A DNA stretch of 64,000 nucleotides from Planctomycetota bacterium (GTDB taxonomy: Bacteria > Planctomycetota > UBA1135 > GCA-002686595), in the NCBI GenBank assembly GCA_020638855.1, contig JACKHT010000004.1, positions 124,001 through 188,000 on the forward strand, written 5' to 3'. Position numbers and translations under genes: made by a program. Each line of letters opens with the position of its first letter. Position 1 is the first letter of the stretch. Positions 17,914 through 27,895 of this stretch are shown in pieces. The notes below the pieces were generated by a model. The model was not told the DNA's origin, searched no databases, and saw only the letters and a program-made list of their open reading frames with translations.

Positions 17914-19614
17914 TCACTCCAGGGTGTAGGTGGCTTCGCCGGCCGTGTTGCATTGGGCGTAGAGAACGGGGGCTGCGCTCCCCTTGGGTACTTGGACGAT
18001 CCAGCGCAAGTCTTCCGCACCGCCTCCGCCTTCAAGGCGCTGGATTTGCGAGCGTGCGTTGCCGACCAGCACGCGCGAACCTTCTGGCAACCTAAGTTCC
18101 ACCATGATGGGTAGTTTGGACCGAGTTTTGGCTTCCATGGCCGAGGTTGTCGGCAGGAAGCCAACATTTGCGAGTTTGGCGCGAATCTCGAGCACGCCCT
18201 CCCCATCCAAGGGTTGCACGTGGACTTCCGTCCATTCGAGGCGGGCGAAGTCGGCCGCCAAGCCGTCGACAAACTTCATGTAGCGAACGCCCAAATCGGT
18301 CAGCCATTCGGCCGGCGGATTGTTCAGCACTAGGGGCGACCAGCCACCAATCTGCACCTTACCCATTTCGGGGTGTTCGAAATCCTTCCAGGGCGTGAAT
18401 GCCCCGCGCTTGTAGTGCTCGTCGGACCAGGCCAAGCGCTTGGTTTCGGTGGTCGCGTCCGCATCGCCCCCTTCGGCGGGCATCGTCCAAATGGCGCTCT
18501 CCATGGTGAATAAGCCCAGTTGGAAATAGGCCCAATCCGCCAGGTTGCCGGCGCCTTGGGGCCCACTTTCCGGCTTGGTCCAACGCGGGTCGGGTTCGTC
18601 GGAGTCGTCTTTGGCTTTCTTCGGATACAGGCGCTCGCCCCACGCCTTCAGGAACAGCGCGTCTTCCTGCAAGGGGTCGCGAGAATACTGGTCCACTTTG
18701 TCCACGCCCTTGGGCGGACTGGCCAAATTGTCCTCGTCATCCAGCACGAGCACCCAGGCCAGTTTCTTGCGGCTCAAAAGGAACTGGGCCAAGATCAACG
18801 ACTCGGGTTCGCTGAGGGGATAGGGTCCAGCCTTGGGCTCGTATTGCGGCCACAGGTGCGGGAAGTTGGCGTCGACCTGGATGCCGCCCGGCGGATCTTC
18901 GACGTAGCGCCGGTCCCCGTCCTCGTCCCAACCTTCGCGACGCAGTTGGAACGCGCCCGGCTTGGGGCTGGCCCCTTCGACGGGCTCGGAAGCCCTTGGG
19001 TCTTTCGGGTTGGCGTACCAATGACCGGCTTGGGTGGGCGCGCGCAGCCAAAGGATCTTGCCATCTCCGTCCACATCGCTGGGTCCGTTTTCGTCCAGGC
19101 GACCGTCGCGATCCTCGTCGACAGGCGCACCACGGGTAGGGAGTTGCCCGGCCATGACGCGCGCGTAGGCATCGGGGTTGGCCACCGGAATCACGTGCAG
19201 CGTGCCCACCTTGTCCCACGGAGAACCCGACGTCGCCAAATCGCGGATGATGGCCATGGCCACCTCGGTCGCGACCGGACGATCGCCCTCGAGGTTGGCA
19301 ATGATCAAGGCTTCGGGTCGGGTGGCGGCAAACTGAGGAGACCGAAACGTCGCGAGATAAATGGGCGTTTCGTCCAGCGTGACCCTCAACCGGCTCAATT
19401 CCAACCGTCCATAGGACTTCTCAAGCTTCAACAGCTCGTCGCGCAGCGAGTCGGCGTTGAGGTACCCAGAGGGGGGGGCGGTCAGGTCCTGGGGCGGCTC
19501 GGGCGGCGGCGGCTCGTCGGGCTCCTGGGCGGCTGCCAAGGGTCCGCCTGTTAGGGTCAGCAGAATCGGAACAAGCCACGTAAGCGCGAGAGGCTGGGGC
19601 ATCGTAAATCGCAT
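17914..19614 (-). CDS. M14 carboxypeptidase homologue with all catalytic positions replaced (pseudoenzyme)
   Basis: 566 residues with a signal peptide (LVPILLTLTGGPLAAAQ) and a Pro-rich linker. It is collinear with the active M14 protein encoded just downstream, sharing the Asp-rich loop (DEDRDGRLDE then DVDGDGKILWL) and the block ending AGPYPLSEPESLILAQFL. At the position of HGNE it has EGDR, so both zinc ligands are lost; the third His position (SFHNSGG) reads VLDDEDN; NRNWP reads DANFP; and the NELW Glu becomes Ala in SAIW. It cannot be a zinc peptidase. As the first gene of a two-gene operon it may be a regulatory or substrate-binding partner of the active enzyme (inference). Confidence 0.78.
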   Translation of the reverse strand: MRFTMPQPLALTWLVPILLTLTGGPLAAAQEPDEPPPPEPPQDLTAPPSGYLNADSLRDELLKLEKSYGRLELSRLRVTLDETPIYLATFRSPQFAATRPEALIIANLEGDRPVATEVAMAIIRDLATSGSPWDKVGTLHVIPVANPDAYARVMAGQLPTRGAPVDEDRDGRLDENGPSDVDGDGKILWLRAPTQAGHWYANPKDPRASEPVEGASPKPGAFQLRREGWDEDGDRRYVEDPPGGIQVDANFPHLWPQYEPKAGPYPLSEPESLILAQFLLSRKKLAWVLVLDDEDNLASPPKGVDKVDQYSRDPLQEDALFLKAWGERLYPKKAKDDSDEPDPRWTKPESGPQGAGNLADWAYFQLGLFTMESAIWTMPAEGGDADATTETKRLAWSDEHYKRGAFTPWKDFEHPEMGKVQIGGWSPLVLNNPPAEWLTDLGVRYMKFVDGLAADFARLEWTEVHVQPLDGEGVLEIRAKLANVGFLPTTSAMEAKTRSKLPIMVELRLPEGSRVLVGNARSQIQRLEGGGGAEDLRWIVQVPKGSAAPVLYAQCNTAGEATYTLE

Positions 19615-19727
19615 GGGGGCATTCTAGCTGCCCAACCCCCTGCGGGAAGCTCGGCCTAGACCATCCCGAATTCCGTACAGTAGGTGTACTCGCTGAACCC
19701 TTCGCGATGGCCCCACCGGGACTACTG

Positions 19728-19767
19728 CCGGCTTGATCCGTATCGAACCGGCTTGATCCGTATCGAA
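19728..19767. repeat. Tandem 20-base direct repeat
   Basis: Two exact, adjacent copies of a 20-base unit beginning CCGGCTTGATCC and ending TATCGAA. They lie about 220 bases before the start of the giant alpha-2-macroglobulin-like gene. They could be a duplicated binding site or simple slippage. Confidence 0.85.
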
Positions 19768-19917
19768 TAGGAACAGCCGGGGCCGATGGAAATCCACCGG
19801 CCCCGACCCTGCGCCAACTCGTGCAAGGCCATCCCGGCCCCGAGAGGACTTCGCGGGTGCCCCTTGCTCGGGTTTCTGGGATTCCAACAAAACCAAAGCC
19901 TGAGCGCTCCGTTTGGC

Positions 19918-19964
19918 CCAATGGCCCCATTCTTTCGCATTGGGTCCAATGGCCCCATCTTTCG
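19918..19964. repeat. Imperfect direct repeat upstream of the A2M-like gene
   Basis: CCAATGGCCCCATTCTTTCG at 19918-19937 recurs at 19946-19964 with one T deleted. The second copy ends 20 bases before the chosen start codon at 19984, so it lies in the promoter or leader. Confidence 0.75.
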
Positions 19965-19983
19965 TCTGCAGCCCCTTGCTCCC

Positions 19984-22900
19984 ATGACCGTATCCAAAAC
20001 CCGCTTGCCCCTTTCTCCCTGGTTGCTAGCCCCCCCGCTCGGACTTTTGTTCGTGGGGACGTTGCTCGCGATTTCGGCGGTTCAAGACTCGGTTCCCCCT
20101 CCTCGAACCGGCGGGCCCCCGAGCGAAGCGGTGCGCATCGCCCTCCTGAAGGGTGCCACCGATGAGGTCTTGCAGCTCCTCAGTGAGGCCGCCAAAGTGA
20201 CACCCGATCGGCAGGACCAATTCACCTATTATCGCGCGGTGGCCTTGGCCGATGCGGAGCGGTGGGCGGAAGCAGCCAGCGCGTTGAAGGATTTCGCCCA
20301 GACCTTTCCGCAAAGTCCGTGGAAAGCGAAGGCCTCGTTCCGCATGGCGGAAGCCCAGCGGATGCAGCAACAGTTCGCGCAGGCCGAGGCCGTCTATCGT
20401 GCGGCCTTGATCGAACGTCGCTCTGTCGAACGCCAAACGGAGCTGGCTCAGATCTACGTCAAACTGGCGGACTTCTTGATCCGTCCGAACGCTCCTGATC
20501 AACCGGCCACACGCCAACCCAAGTACCAGGAAGCGATCGTCTTGTACGGATTGGTCTTGCAGATGGATTGCAGCGAGGCGCTCAAGTTCCAGTCGTACTT
20601 GCAACTCGGCGAGAGCCAGGCCGCAATCCGCGACTCCGCTGCGGCAGCGATTTCGTTTTCGAAAGCCTACGCCATGGAGTCCATGAAGAGCGATGCAGAT
20701 CATTGGGTCGCCGGCCGTCGTTGGGGAGAAGAGTTGGTGGCTTCCGCGCAATACCCTCAAGCCCAACGGGCCATGGCCGACTTCCTACGCACCAATCAGG
20801 GGGTTGCCGTCGATGCATCCAAACAGCCCGCAGCCGCCCAAGCCTTGCTCGACGCCCGTGCTGCGGCCCAACGCCTCCTGGGCGACACCTGGTTGGCCAT
20901 GGGTCGGCCCGCCTTGGCCCTCGGTGCTTGGAAAACTTGCTTGGACGAATACCCCGCCCACCCGCGCAACTACGAGGTGATGCTGTCGATTGCCAACCAA
21001 CTTTCTGCCCAGGGGCGGACCGATGAAGCGGTTGCCGCCTGGAACACGTTGGCGACGAGTTCGGCTCCGGCCTCCGCTAGCGACCCGAAGGTGCTGGCCG
21101 CTTGGGAAGCCGCACGCCGCTTGGCTTGGTTCTCGAAAGGCAGCACCGAGTCCGCCGCGGGGCGACTGCAGGAGGCCATCACCACTTGGCGCGAGTACGT
21201 GCGCCGCTTCCCCGACGGGGAACAGTGGACCGCGAGCCAAACCAAAATCGTCGATTCGGAGCACGACTGGGCCTATCGGCTGCTGGGCGAGGAGCGTTGG
21301 GAGGAGGGTCGCCGGGCCATGGAAGCGTTTGTGCTGGCCCATCCCCTCGATTCCCGCCTGCGCCGGGTCCAGTTCGACTTGGCCCGCTCCTTCCGAGACG
21401 AGGCCCTCGCAGACGAACCTGTCGATGCAGCGCTCTTGCGCGAAGCGGTGGCCCACTGGGAACAACTGGCAGCCTCCGATCCGAACTCTGCGATGGCCGG
21501 AGAAGCGCTGTTCGAAGCAGGGGTCACGCTCGAAGAGGACCTGAGCGACATGGAACAAGCGGTGCGCTTCTATCGCCGTGTCACCCAGGAGAACTTCGCC
21601 TCCCAAGCGCAGAATCGGCTTGCAAACCTCGTCCGCGAGGAGCTTTCGATCGAAACCGAACGCACCTTCCGCAGCGGAGAAAATCCAGCGCTTGCAGTGG
21701 AAACGCGCAATGCCAAGCAATTGAAAGTGCAGATCTACCGCTTGGATCTGGAGTCCTACTTCCGCAAGCACCACAGCTATCAGAACATCGAGGCGTTGGA
21801 TTTGGATCTGATCTCGGCCGACTCCGAGTTCACCTTCGACGTGCCACAGTTTCGGGAGTACGCCCCGCTGCGCTTCCCCCTGCCGCTCAATCTGGAAGGC
21901 CCTGGTGTCTGGGCCGTGGCCGTTTCTTCTCCAACCCTGCGTGCGACCACCTTGGTGTTGGCATCGGACATCGACTTGGTCACCAAGATTGGTGCGGAAG
22001 ACGTGTTTGTGTACGCGCAGGACATGACCACTTCCCAGCCGGCTTCCGGTGTTCGACTTTTGGTTTCCAGCATGGAAGAAGGTGCGCCTGCGATTCACGA
22101 GGTCACCACCGACGCCAGTGGTGTCGCGCGTTGGATGCCGACGGAAGGCCGGCTGCTATCCGGTGCGGTCCATGTTTTGGCAGTGCGCGACGGTCATGTG
22201 GCCGCTACGGATTTGGCCTTGGGTCGCTTGACGGCATCGATTCCTGTGCCCACGCAAAGCTTGGTCTACTCCGATCGACCGGCCTATCGTCCTGGGGACA
22301 CCTTGCATTGGCGCGCCATCGTGCGCGAGAGTCTCCAGGGTTCGCCGATCATCCCAAGGGATCCGAAAATCTGGGTTCGCCTTCTGGACGTGCGCGGCAA
22401 CATGCACTTTGAAACCGAAGCGACCCTGGGTGAATTCGGTACAGGAACTGGCAGCTTCGAGATTCCTGGGTCCGCCCTGTCTGGACCTTGGACCCTCCAA
22501 CTCGAATCGCCCTCGGGCGGCCTCGTGGCCAGTGAGGTGACCGTGGAACCCTTCCGCGTCCCTCGGGCGGAAGTCCGTTTGGAGGCTGACCAGACGGTCG
22601 TTATGCGGGGCATGCCCATCCGTGTTCTGGCCGTCGCCCAAACTACCTATGGGGCCCCCTTGGCGGATACGCCGCTCCGCTGGGATCTACCCGGCGGTAC
22701 GGTGGAAGAGGTGCGCACCGATGCCCAAGGTCGCGCCTCGATTGAGGTGCCTACGGAAGCCTTCAACAACGACACGGCGCTACGCCTGGGAGCGGCCCTG
22801 TTGGAAGAAGGCGTGAGTGATTCGATCCTGGTGTTCGTCGCGACCCAGGGCTTTACGGCACAAATCGGTGTCGATCGGCCGGTGGAGTTGGCCGGTTCGA

Positions 22901-25900
22901 GCTTCCCGATTCATGTGACCACGCTGGCACCGGATGGCAAGGGTTTGTCGGTGCCTATGCAACTCGAAGCGTACTTGCGTTTGCGCTCCAAAGCGGGTGT
23001 GTGGTCGGAAGAACGTCTGTTCGAGCGCACATTCCAAACCGATGGGCAGGGCAAGGCCAACTTCCCGATCGCCATCGACCGGGGAGGCACGGTGGTCCTG
23101 AGAACCCACGGAGTGGACCAGTACGGGCAACGCATCGAGGCCCAGACCACGCTGACCATCTCGGGAGCGGAAGACGAGGTGTTGTTGCGCATGCTGACCG
23201 ACCGCTCCGAGGTCGTTCCTGACGAGTCCGTGGAAATCGTGGTCGCCAACCGCGCCCGGGCGGGCAAGGCGCTCTTGACGTTGGAAGCGAACTCGGTGCT
23301 GGAGTACCGCATGGTCGACCTAGCCAAGGGCGTGACACGCGTTCCGGTGACCCTGGGGGAAACATGCGCTCCGAATGTGCGCGTGGCTTTGGCCTACATG
23401 GATGGGACCCAGCTGCACGAGGCCAGTACGGAATTCAGCGTCTTGCATACCATCCAGGTCGAGTTCCTGGGGTCGTCCGAGGATGTCGAAGCAGGCCAGG
23501 CGGGCGAAGTCACCCTGAGGGCGACCGACCTGAGGGGAAATCCAGTACGGACCGAGTTCTCGCTCTCGATCGTGGAGGCGGCGCTGTACGACCTCTATCC
23601 CGACCGGACTCCGGGACTACAAACGCACTTTGTTCTGCCACGGCGCAATCTGGAGGCCCTGGCCACCGGCTCGACCTGCACGTTTGCCTACTCAGGCCAG
23701 ACCACCGCCATCGCTTCGGCCATCTTGGAGGACGCTGAGCGGGTTCTCCGCGAGGTGGAATGGGCACGGGCCAAGTTGGAAGTCTCTGAAGCGCTGGCCA
23801 GACCCAGTCAGTCGTTGGAGCTAGGCCTCCAATTGCGGCCGGTGGAAGAACAGTTTGCAGACCTAGAAGAAATGGACCATGCCGCGCAAGGCTTCGGAGT
23901 AGGCGGCGGAGGTGGAGCCGGTGGTCGGTTTGGTGGCCGTCGCGGTTTGCGCGCCCAGGGTGGCAAGGCCAATGAAGTCGCACGCTCGGGACCTCCCGAA
24001 GATCCGACCGCGCTCTGGACGGGCTCGGTCTTGACCGACGACGAAGGCATCGCCCATGTGGCTGTGAGTTGGCCTGATCGTGCCACCCGTTGGCGCCTCA
24101 CGGCCCATGGCGTGGGCGTGGGGAATCATTTTGGCAGCGCCACCGCCGAGCGTACGACGAAGCAACGCTTCTTCGTCGAGCTGCTGGGCCCGGAAGCCTT
24201 GCTAGAAGGCGACCAGCCCCGTTTCGCCGTTCGGATTCACAACGGCTCCAACCTTTCCGGCATCGCCCAAGTGGAGCTTCAAGTGGGGGCTGCAGGAGCT
24301 CCTTCGCTCTTCAGAGCGGATGTACCGTTGGGCTCGAACCCCCTAGTGGAACATCTCTTCGAAGCCATCCCAGCGGTCTCGGCGGAGTTCCCGCTCCAGG
24401 TGACAGCCTACGTGCGCATGGAATCCAGTGGACAAACCCTGGAAGCGGCCAAGACCGAAAAGATCCCCGTTCTGGAGTCGGGTATGGAGGTCTTTGACAC
24501 CGCCAGCGGCGTGTTGACCGATGCGCGGCTCATCAACTTGGAACTGGCTGGGAAGCGGCGCATCCTGGAGATTTCTTTGGGTGCCCATCTGGAATCGGAC
24601 TTGATGGCCATGGCCCTCGGCGAAACCAACTGGCCCACCCGGTGCCGCTGGGTGGAGGGGCCCGCCGAACAGGCCTCCAACCTCTTGGGGGCCCTGGCCA
24701 TAGCAAAAGTGATCACCCGTGGCGCACCGGACCCGCGCTATGCCGAGCTGCGGGTGCGCATCCAAGGTTTGATTGGCTCGCTGTCGGGCCAACAATCGCA
24801 GGGTGGTTGGGCATGGGAAGGCGCGAATGGCAAGCGGGACGCCTTCACCACCGCGCATGTGGCCTTGGCCATGGCCGAAGCGCGTCGCCAGGGATTCCTG
24901 GTGCGCGATGGGGTCTGGCAAGAGATGGCCGACGCGTTGATGGCGGAATCCCAGGCCGCAGAGGTGCAACAGGATGACCTCAAGGCTTTCCTGCAACACG
25001 CCCTGGCCCGCATGGGTTCGGTGGATTTTGCCGCCCTCAACCGACTGCACCGCAATGCGAGTTCACTCAGCCCGGCCGGTCAAGCTCACTTGGCATTGGC
25101 GCTCAGCCTTGCCGATCGCAAACCCATGGCAGAGGAAGTCCTTGCCTTGTTGGTTGCGCGGGCAGAAGCTCCGACGGTATCCAAACCCATGCATTGGGAG
25201 CCGAGCACGAGCGCCGCTTGGTTCGGCTCGACCGACGAGGTCACCGCTTGGTGCGTGCTGGCCCTTCAATCCACCGCGACCCAACGCGCCGCTGCGGACG
25301 GAGGCTGTGACTACCTGGTGACCCAAAAGCCCTGGTTCGACCGCAAGGCTGCGGGATTGGCCGTTTGGGCTCTGGCCCAACAGCAACGTCCGCCGACCCT
25401 GGGAGCGGCCAATGGCTTTGTCAGCGTGCAAGTGGGAGATCAAGCCCCGACGCGCGTGGCGCTTGCTTCGGAACCCGGGCGCGAGCGCAACGTGATCCGA
25501 GTCGAGCTACCCGACGCCACCGAAGGATCGGCAGCGAGCAAGCTGACGATCCGGCTTCAGGTCGAGGGAAACCTCCACCCGAGCTACATGGCCGTCTTGC
25601 GAGGCTTCTCCCCCACCTTTGCGTCCACGGATGGCCTTGCCTTCCGCGTGGGCCGGCAACACTTCCTCGCCGATGCCCCCCGCTACCGGGGAAAGCAGGT
25701 GCGCACGGGATTCAGTACCTTGCTGCCTGGAAAACGCTGGGAAAACGAACGCTCGAATGTCCACAAGGGCGAGCTGATTCACTTGCAAGTCTCTGTCGCC
25801 GTCGACTCGAGTCTGCGTGACCGCAATGGGCTCTTTGCCGAGTATCTGGAGCTAGAAGTCCCCATCCCCGCTGGTTTGGAGATCTTGGAAACCAAGCGCC

Positions 25901-27858
25901 CCACGGATCGCAACTACCGCAAGGTGGGGTCTTCCTTGGTCTTCCCGATCGGGACCGGCAATTCGGGCTTTGCCACCGATCTAGAACTCGTCGGCGCTTT
26001 CCCCGGTGAATACGTCTTCGCGCCTGCGGTCCTGCGCAGCGCCTACAGGCCCGATCGAGTGGCCGTGGGAACCACCCAAACCCTGCGCGTTTTGGACCCT
26101 TCCGAAACGGACGACGAGCCCTACCTACCGACCCCTGACGAGCGTTTCTACCTGGGCAAGGCGATGTACGGCGCGCAAGATCTCGCAGGGGCGTATGAGC
26201 AACTGCTGCCATTGATCGATGAATGGGAGGCGCGCCTGCGTCCGGAGTACCTGGCCGAAACGGCCCGCATGCTGTTGTTCGCGAGCATCCAGCGCAACGA
26301 ACCGAACGCGATGGTGCGCTTCTTCGAGATCATCAAGGAACGGGATACCAACCTGGTGGTACCGATCGAGCAATTGATTCGAGTGGGCGATGCGTATGCG
26401 AGCCTTGGAGAGCACGAGCGCGGCATGCTCATTTTCCGGGCATCCCTGGAGGAAACCTTCGGTCGGGATTTGAAGATGGTGGGCACCCTGGATCCGCTAA
26501 ATCAGTGGGTGGTCGCCACGCAAGTGCTCGATCGCTTGGTCAACGAGTACCCGGACTTCCCGGTTGTGGTGGAAGCGGAGCTTTCCTTGGCGGATCGAGC
26601 GCTGTCCATCGCCGAAAGCGGCGCCGATCGCGTCGATGTGAAGCAAGCTGGACTAGGGCGGGCAGAACTAACCGCCATGGGAATCCAGCAGCTGCGCAAA
26701 TTCTTGGCACAGCACGCCCAGTCCTCGCTGGCGCCGGAGGCGGGCTTGAGCTTGGTCGCCGCCTTCTTCAGTCTGGATGATTATGTCCAGGCGGCAGCGA
26801 TGGGCGACGAGTTCGCCGCACGCTTCACCAAACCGGAGTACTTGGACTCCTTCCGCTACTCGGCAGCCCTGGCCCATTGGTACCTAGGTCTCGATGACCA
26901 GGCGTTGACCGAATTGAAAACCATAGCGGAAGCCACCTACCCCGATGCCCGCGGCAACCCCAAGCCTTCGGTCAACCACGAGCTGGCCTTGTACATCATC
27001 GCGCAGATCTACCACGCCGCTCAGAACTTTGCGGCGGCCAGCGAAGGCTACGCCAAAGTCAAGGGCGAGTTCCCCGATGCCGCCATGGCCCTGCAAGCGT
27101 TGAATGCCAAGGCGCTTGCGTTTGCGGAGGACGTGATCCGCGTCCAACCGGGCGAGCCCGCCTCGCTTGAGTTGACCTACCGCAACCTCCAGCAAGTCGA
27201 GTTGCTGGCGTACCCCGTGGACTTGATGACCTTGTACTTGCGTGAAAAGGATCTGAGCCGCGTGACCCAGGTCAACCTCGCGGGCATCTCGCCGACCCTT
27301 TCCCAAGTGGTGGAGCTGCCCATGGAGTCCCCGTGCCGCTTGGGGCACCACCAAGCCACGCTGGCCCTCCCTGGGGCGGGCGCCTATCTGATCATGGCCC
27401 GCTCGGGCGAGGAACACGCCTCGGCCCTGGTACTGGTCAGCGATCTGGAAGTGCAAGTGCAAGACTTCGTCGATGGCCGGGTACGCGTCCAGGTTCTCAA
27501 CACCAACACGGGTAAGTTCGAACGGGATGCGGACGTTCGGGTGCTCGGTACAGGTGGCGGTTCCATCCAAGTCGGTAAGACCGACCCTCGGGGCCTGTTC
27601 GCGACCTCCGGAGTCGAAGGGAGGGCCACCGTGATTGCGCGGGTGGACTCCAAGCGCTACGCCTTCCACCTCGGCACCCGCGAATTGCAGCCGCAGAAGG
27701 ACAAACAAGCGGAGAAGGACTTACCCCAGTTGGATCAGGACTTCTACCTGCAGAACTTCTCCACCCAGAACCAGTTGGGCGTGGACAGTCGGAACACCAA
27801 ACTCGGTCAAGAGATCCAAGCCGACCGCAAAGGCGTTCAGGTTCTCAAGGTCAAGTAG
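19984..27858 (+). CDS. Giant alpha-2-macroglobulin-like exported protein with TPR modules, thioester lost
   Basis: 2624 residues from the ATG at 19984, which gives a signal/anchor (WLLAPPLGLLFVGTLLAISA). Residues about 30-560 are TPR-like repeats. Macroglobulin-type beta domains follow, including QSLVYSDRPAYRPGDTLHW, the bacterial MG2/BRD signature. A Gly-rich loop lies near 1305. The A2M domain begins near 1340 with LWTGSVLTDDEGIAHVAVSW and WPDRATRWRLTAHG. An all-helical thioester-type domain follows (GGWAWEGANGKRDAFTTAHV). Where active homologues have C-x-E-Q, this protein reads GPAEQ (about 1558), so no thioester can form. The C-terminal 600 residues again contain TPR-like repeats and MG-like domains. 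It resembles the YfaS branch of bacterial A2Ms, thought to guard the periplasm. No pbpC gene is nearby. Confidence 0.85.
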   Translation: MTVSKTRLPLSPWLLAPPLGLLFVGTLLAISAVQDSVPPPRTGGPPSEAVRIALLKGATDEVLQLLSEAAKVTPDRQDQFTYYRAVALADAERWAEAASALKDFAQTFPQSPWKAKASFRMAEAQRMQQQFAQAEAVYRAALIERRSVERQTELAQIYVKLADFLIRPNAPDQPATRQPKYQEAIVLYGLVLQMDCSEALKFQSYLQLGESQAAIRDSAAAAISFSKAYAMESMKSDADHWVAGRRWGEELVASAQYPQAQRAMADFLRTNQGVAVDASKQPAAAQALLDARAAAQRLLGDTWLAMGRPALALGAWKTCLDEYPAHPRNYEVMLSIANQLSAQGRTDEAVAAWNTLATSSAPASASDPKVLAAWEAARRLAWFSKGSTESAAGRLQEAITTWREYVRRFPDGEQWTASQTKIVDSEHDWAYRLLGEERWEEGRRAMEAFVLAHPLDSRLRRVQFDLARSFRDEALADEPVDAALLREAVAHWEQLAASDPNSAMAGEALFEAGVTLEEDLSDMEQAVRFYRRVTQENFASQAQNRLANLVREELSIETERTFRSGENPALAVETRNAKQLKVQIYRLDLESYFRKHHSYQNIEALDLDLISADSEFTFDVPQFREYAPLRFPLPLNLEGPGVWAVAVSSPTLRATTLVLASDIDLVTKIGAEDVFVYAQDMTTSQPASGVRLLVSSMEEGAPAIHEVTTDASGVARWMPTEGRLLSGAVHVLAVRDGHVAATDLALGRLTASIPVPTQSLVYSDRPAYRPGDTLHWRAIVRESLQGSPIIPRDPKIWVRLLDVRGNMHFETEATLGEFGTGTGSFEIPGSALSGPWTLQLESPSGGLVASEVTVEPFRVPRAEVRLEADQTVVMRGMPIRVLAVAQTTYGAPLADTPLRWDLPGGTVEEVRTDAQGRASIEVPTEAFNNDTALRLGAALLEEGVSDSILVFVATQGFTAQIGVDRPVELAGSSFPIHVTTLAPDGKGLSVPMQLEAYLRLRSKAGVWSEERLFERTFQTDGQGKANFPIAIDRGGTVVLRTHGVDQYGQRIEAQTTLTISGAEDEVLLRMLTDRSEVVPDESVEIVVANRARAGKALLTLEANSVLEYRMVDLAKGVTRVPVTLGETCAPNVRVALAYMDGTQLHEASTEFSVLHTIQVEFLGSSEDVEAGQAGEVTLRATDLRGNPVRTEFSLSIVEAALYDLYPDRTPGLQTHFVLPRRNLEALATGSTCTFAYSGQTTAIASAILEDAERVLREVEWARAKLEVSEALARPSQSLELGLQLRPVEEQFADLEEMDHAAQGFGVGGGGGAGGRFGGRRGLRAQGGKANEVARSGPPEDPTALWTGSVLTDDEGIAHVAVSWPDRATRWRLTAHGVGVGNHFGSATAERTTKQRFFVELLGPEALLEGDQPRFAVRIHNGSNLSGIAQVELQVGAAGAPSLFRADVPLGSNPLVEHLFEAIPAVSAEFPLQVTAYVRMESSGQTLEAAKTEKIPVLESGMEVFDTASGVLTDARLINLELAGKRRILEISLGAHLESDLMAMALGETNWPTRCRWVEGPAEQASNLLGALAIAKVITRGAPDPRYAELRVRIQGLIGSLSGQQSQGGWAWEGANGKRDAFTTAHVALAMAEARRQGFLVRDGVWQEMADALMAESQAAEVQQDDLKAFLQHALARMGSVDFAALNRLHRNASSLSPAGQAHLALALSLADRKPMAEEVLALLVARAEAPTVSKPMHWEPSTSAAWFGSTDEVTAWCVLALQSTATQRAAADGGCDYLVTQKPWFDRKAAGLAVWALAQQQRPPTLGAANGFVSVQVGDQAPTRVALASEPGRERNVIRVELPDATEGSAASKLTIRLQVEGNLHPSYMAVLRGFSPTFASTDGLAFRVGRQHFLADAPRYRGKQVRTGFSTLLPGKRWENERSNVHKGELIHLQVSVAVDSSLRDRNGLFAEYLELEVPIPAGLEILETKRPTDRNYRKVGSSLVFPIGTGNSGFATDLELVGAFPGEYVFAPAVLRSAYRPDRVAVGTTQTLRVLDPSETDDEPYLPTPDERFYLGKAMYGAQDLAGAYEQLLPLIDEWEARLRPEYLAETARMLLFASIQRNEPNAMVRFFEIIKERDTNLVVPIEQLIRVGDAYASLGEHERGMLIFRASLEETFGRDLKMVGTLDPLNQWVVATQVLDRLVNEYPDFPVVVEAELSLADRALSIAESGADRVDVKQAGLGRAELTAMGIQQLRKFLAQHAQSSLAPEAGLSLVAAFFSLDDYVQAAAMGDEFAARFTKPEYLDSFRYSAALAHWYLGLDDQALTELKTIAEATYPDARGNPKPSVNHELALYIIAQIYHAAQNFAAASEGYAKVKGEFPDAAMALQALNAKALAFAEDVIRVQPGEPASLELTYRNLQQVELLAYPVDLMTLYLREKDLSRVTQVNLAGISPTLSQVVELPMESPCRLGHHQATLALPGAGAYLIMARSGEEHASALVLVSDLEVQVQDFVDGRVRVQVLNTNTGKFERDADVRVLGTGGGSIQVGKTDPRGLFATSGVEGRATVIARVDSKRYAFHLGTRELQPQKDKQAEKDLPQLDQDFYLQNFSTQNQLGVDSRNTKLGQEIQADRKGVQVLKVK

Positions 27859-27895
27859 GGTCCCTACCGGGGCTCGGCACCCGCCCCCAACGAAG

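Larger units (their letters stand above)
19615..19983. other. Intergenic region with two sets of short repeats
   Basis: 369 bases between the divergent M14-pseudoenzyme and alpha-2-macroglobulin-like genes. It holds a perfect tandem 20-base repeat at 19728-19767 and an imperfect pair at 19918-19964. The frame of the downstream gene is open back to 19786, but the translation there (Arg/Pro/Gly-rich, no signal) does not look like protein. The promoters are presumably here; I could not pick a convincing -10/-35. Confidence 0.6.

Noticed and set aside
18520..19554. Long plus-strand open frame opposite the M14 pseudoenzyme gene
   Set aside because: It is antisense to a gene with signal peptide and clear homology; the translation is Arg/Gly/Leu-rich without domain pattern, typical of GC-rich shadow frames. 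The same applies to frames at 16754-17563, 36064-37446, 44126-45253, 45721-46812 and 47799-49061.
19786..19983. In-frame upstream extension of the A2M-like gene
   Set aside because: The extra 66 residues include no signal sequence, contain the repeat pair and precede a good signal peptide at 19984, so they are more likely untranslated leader.
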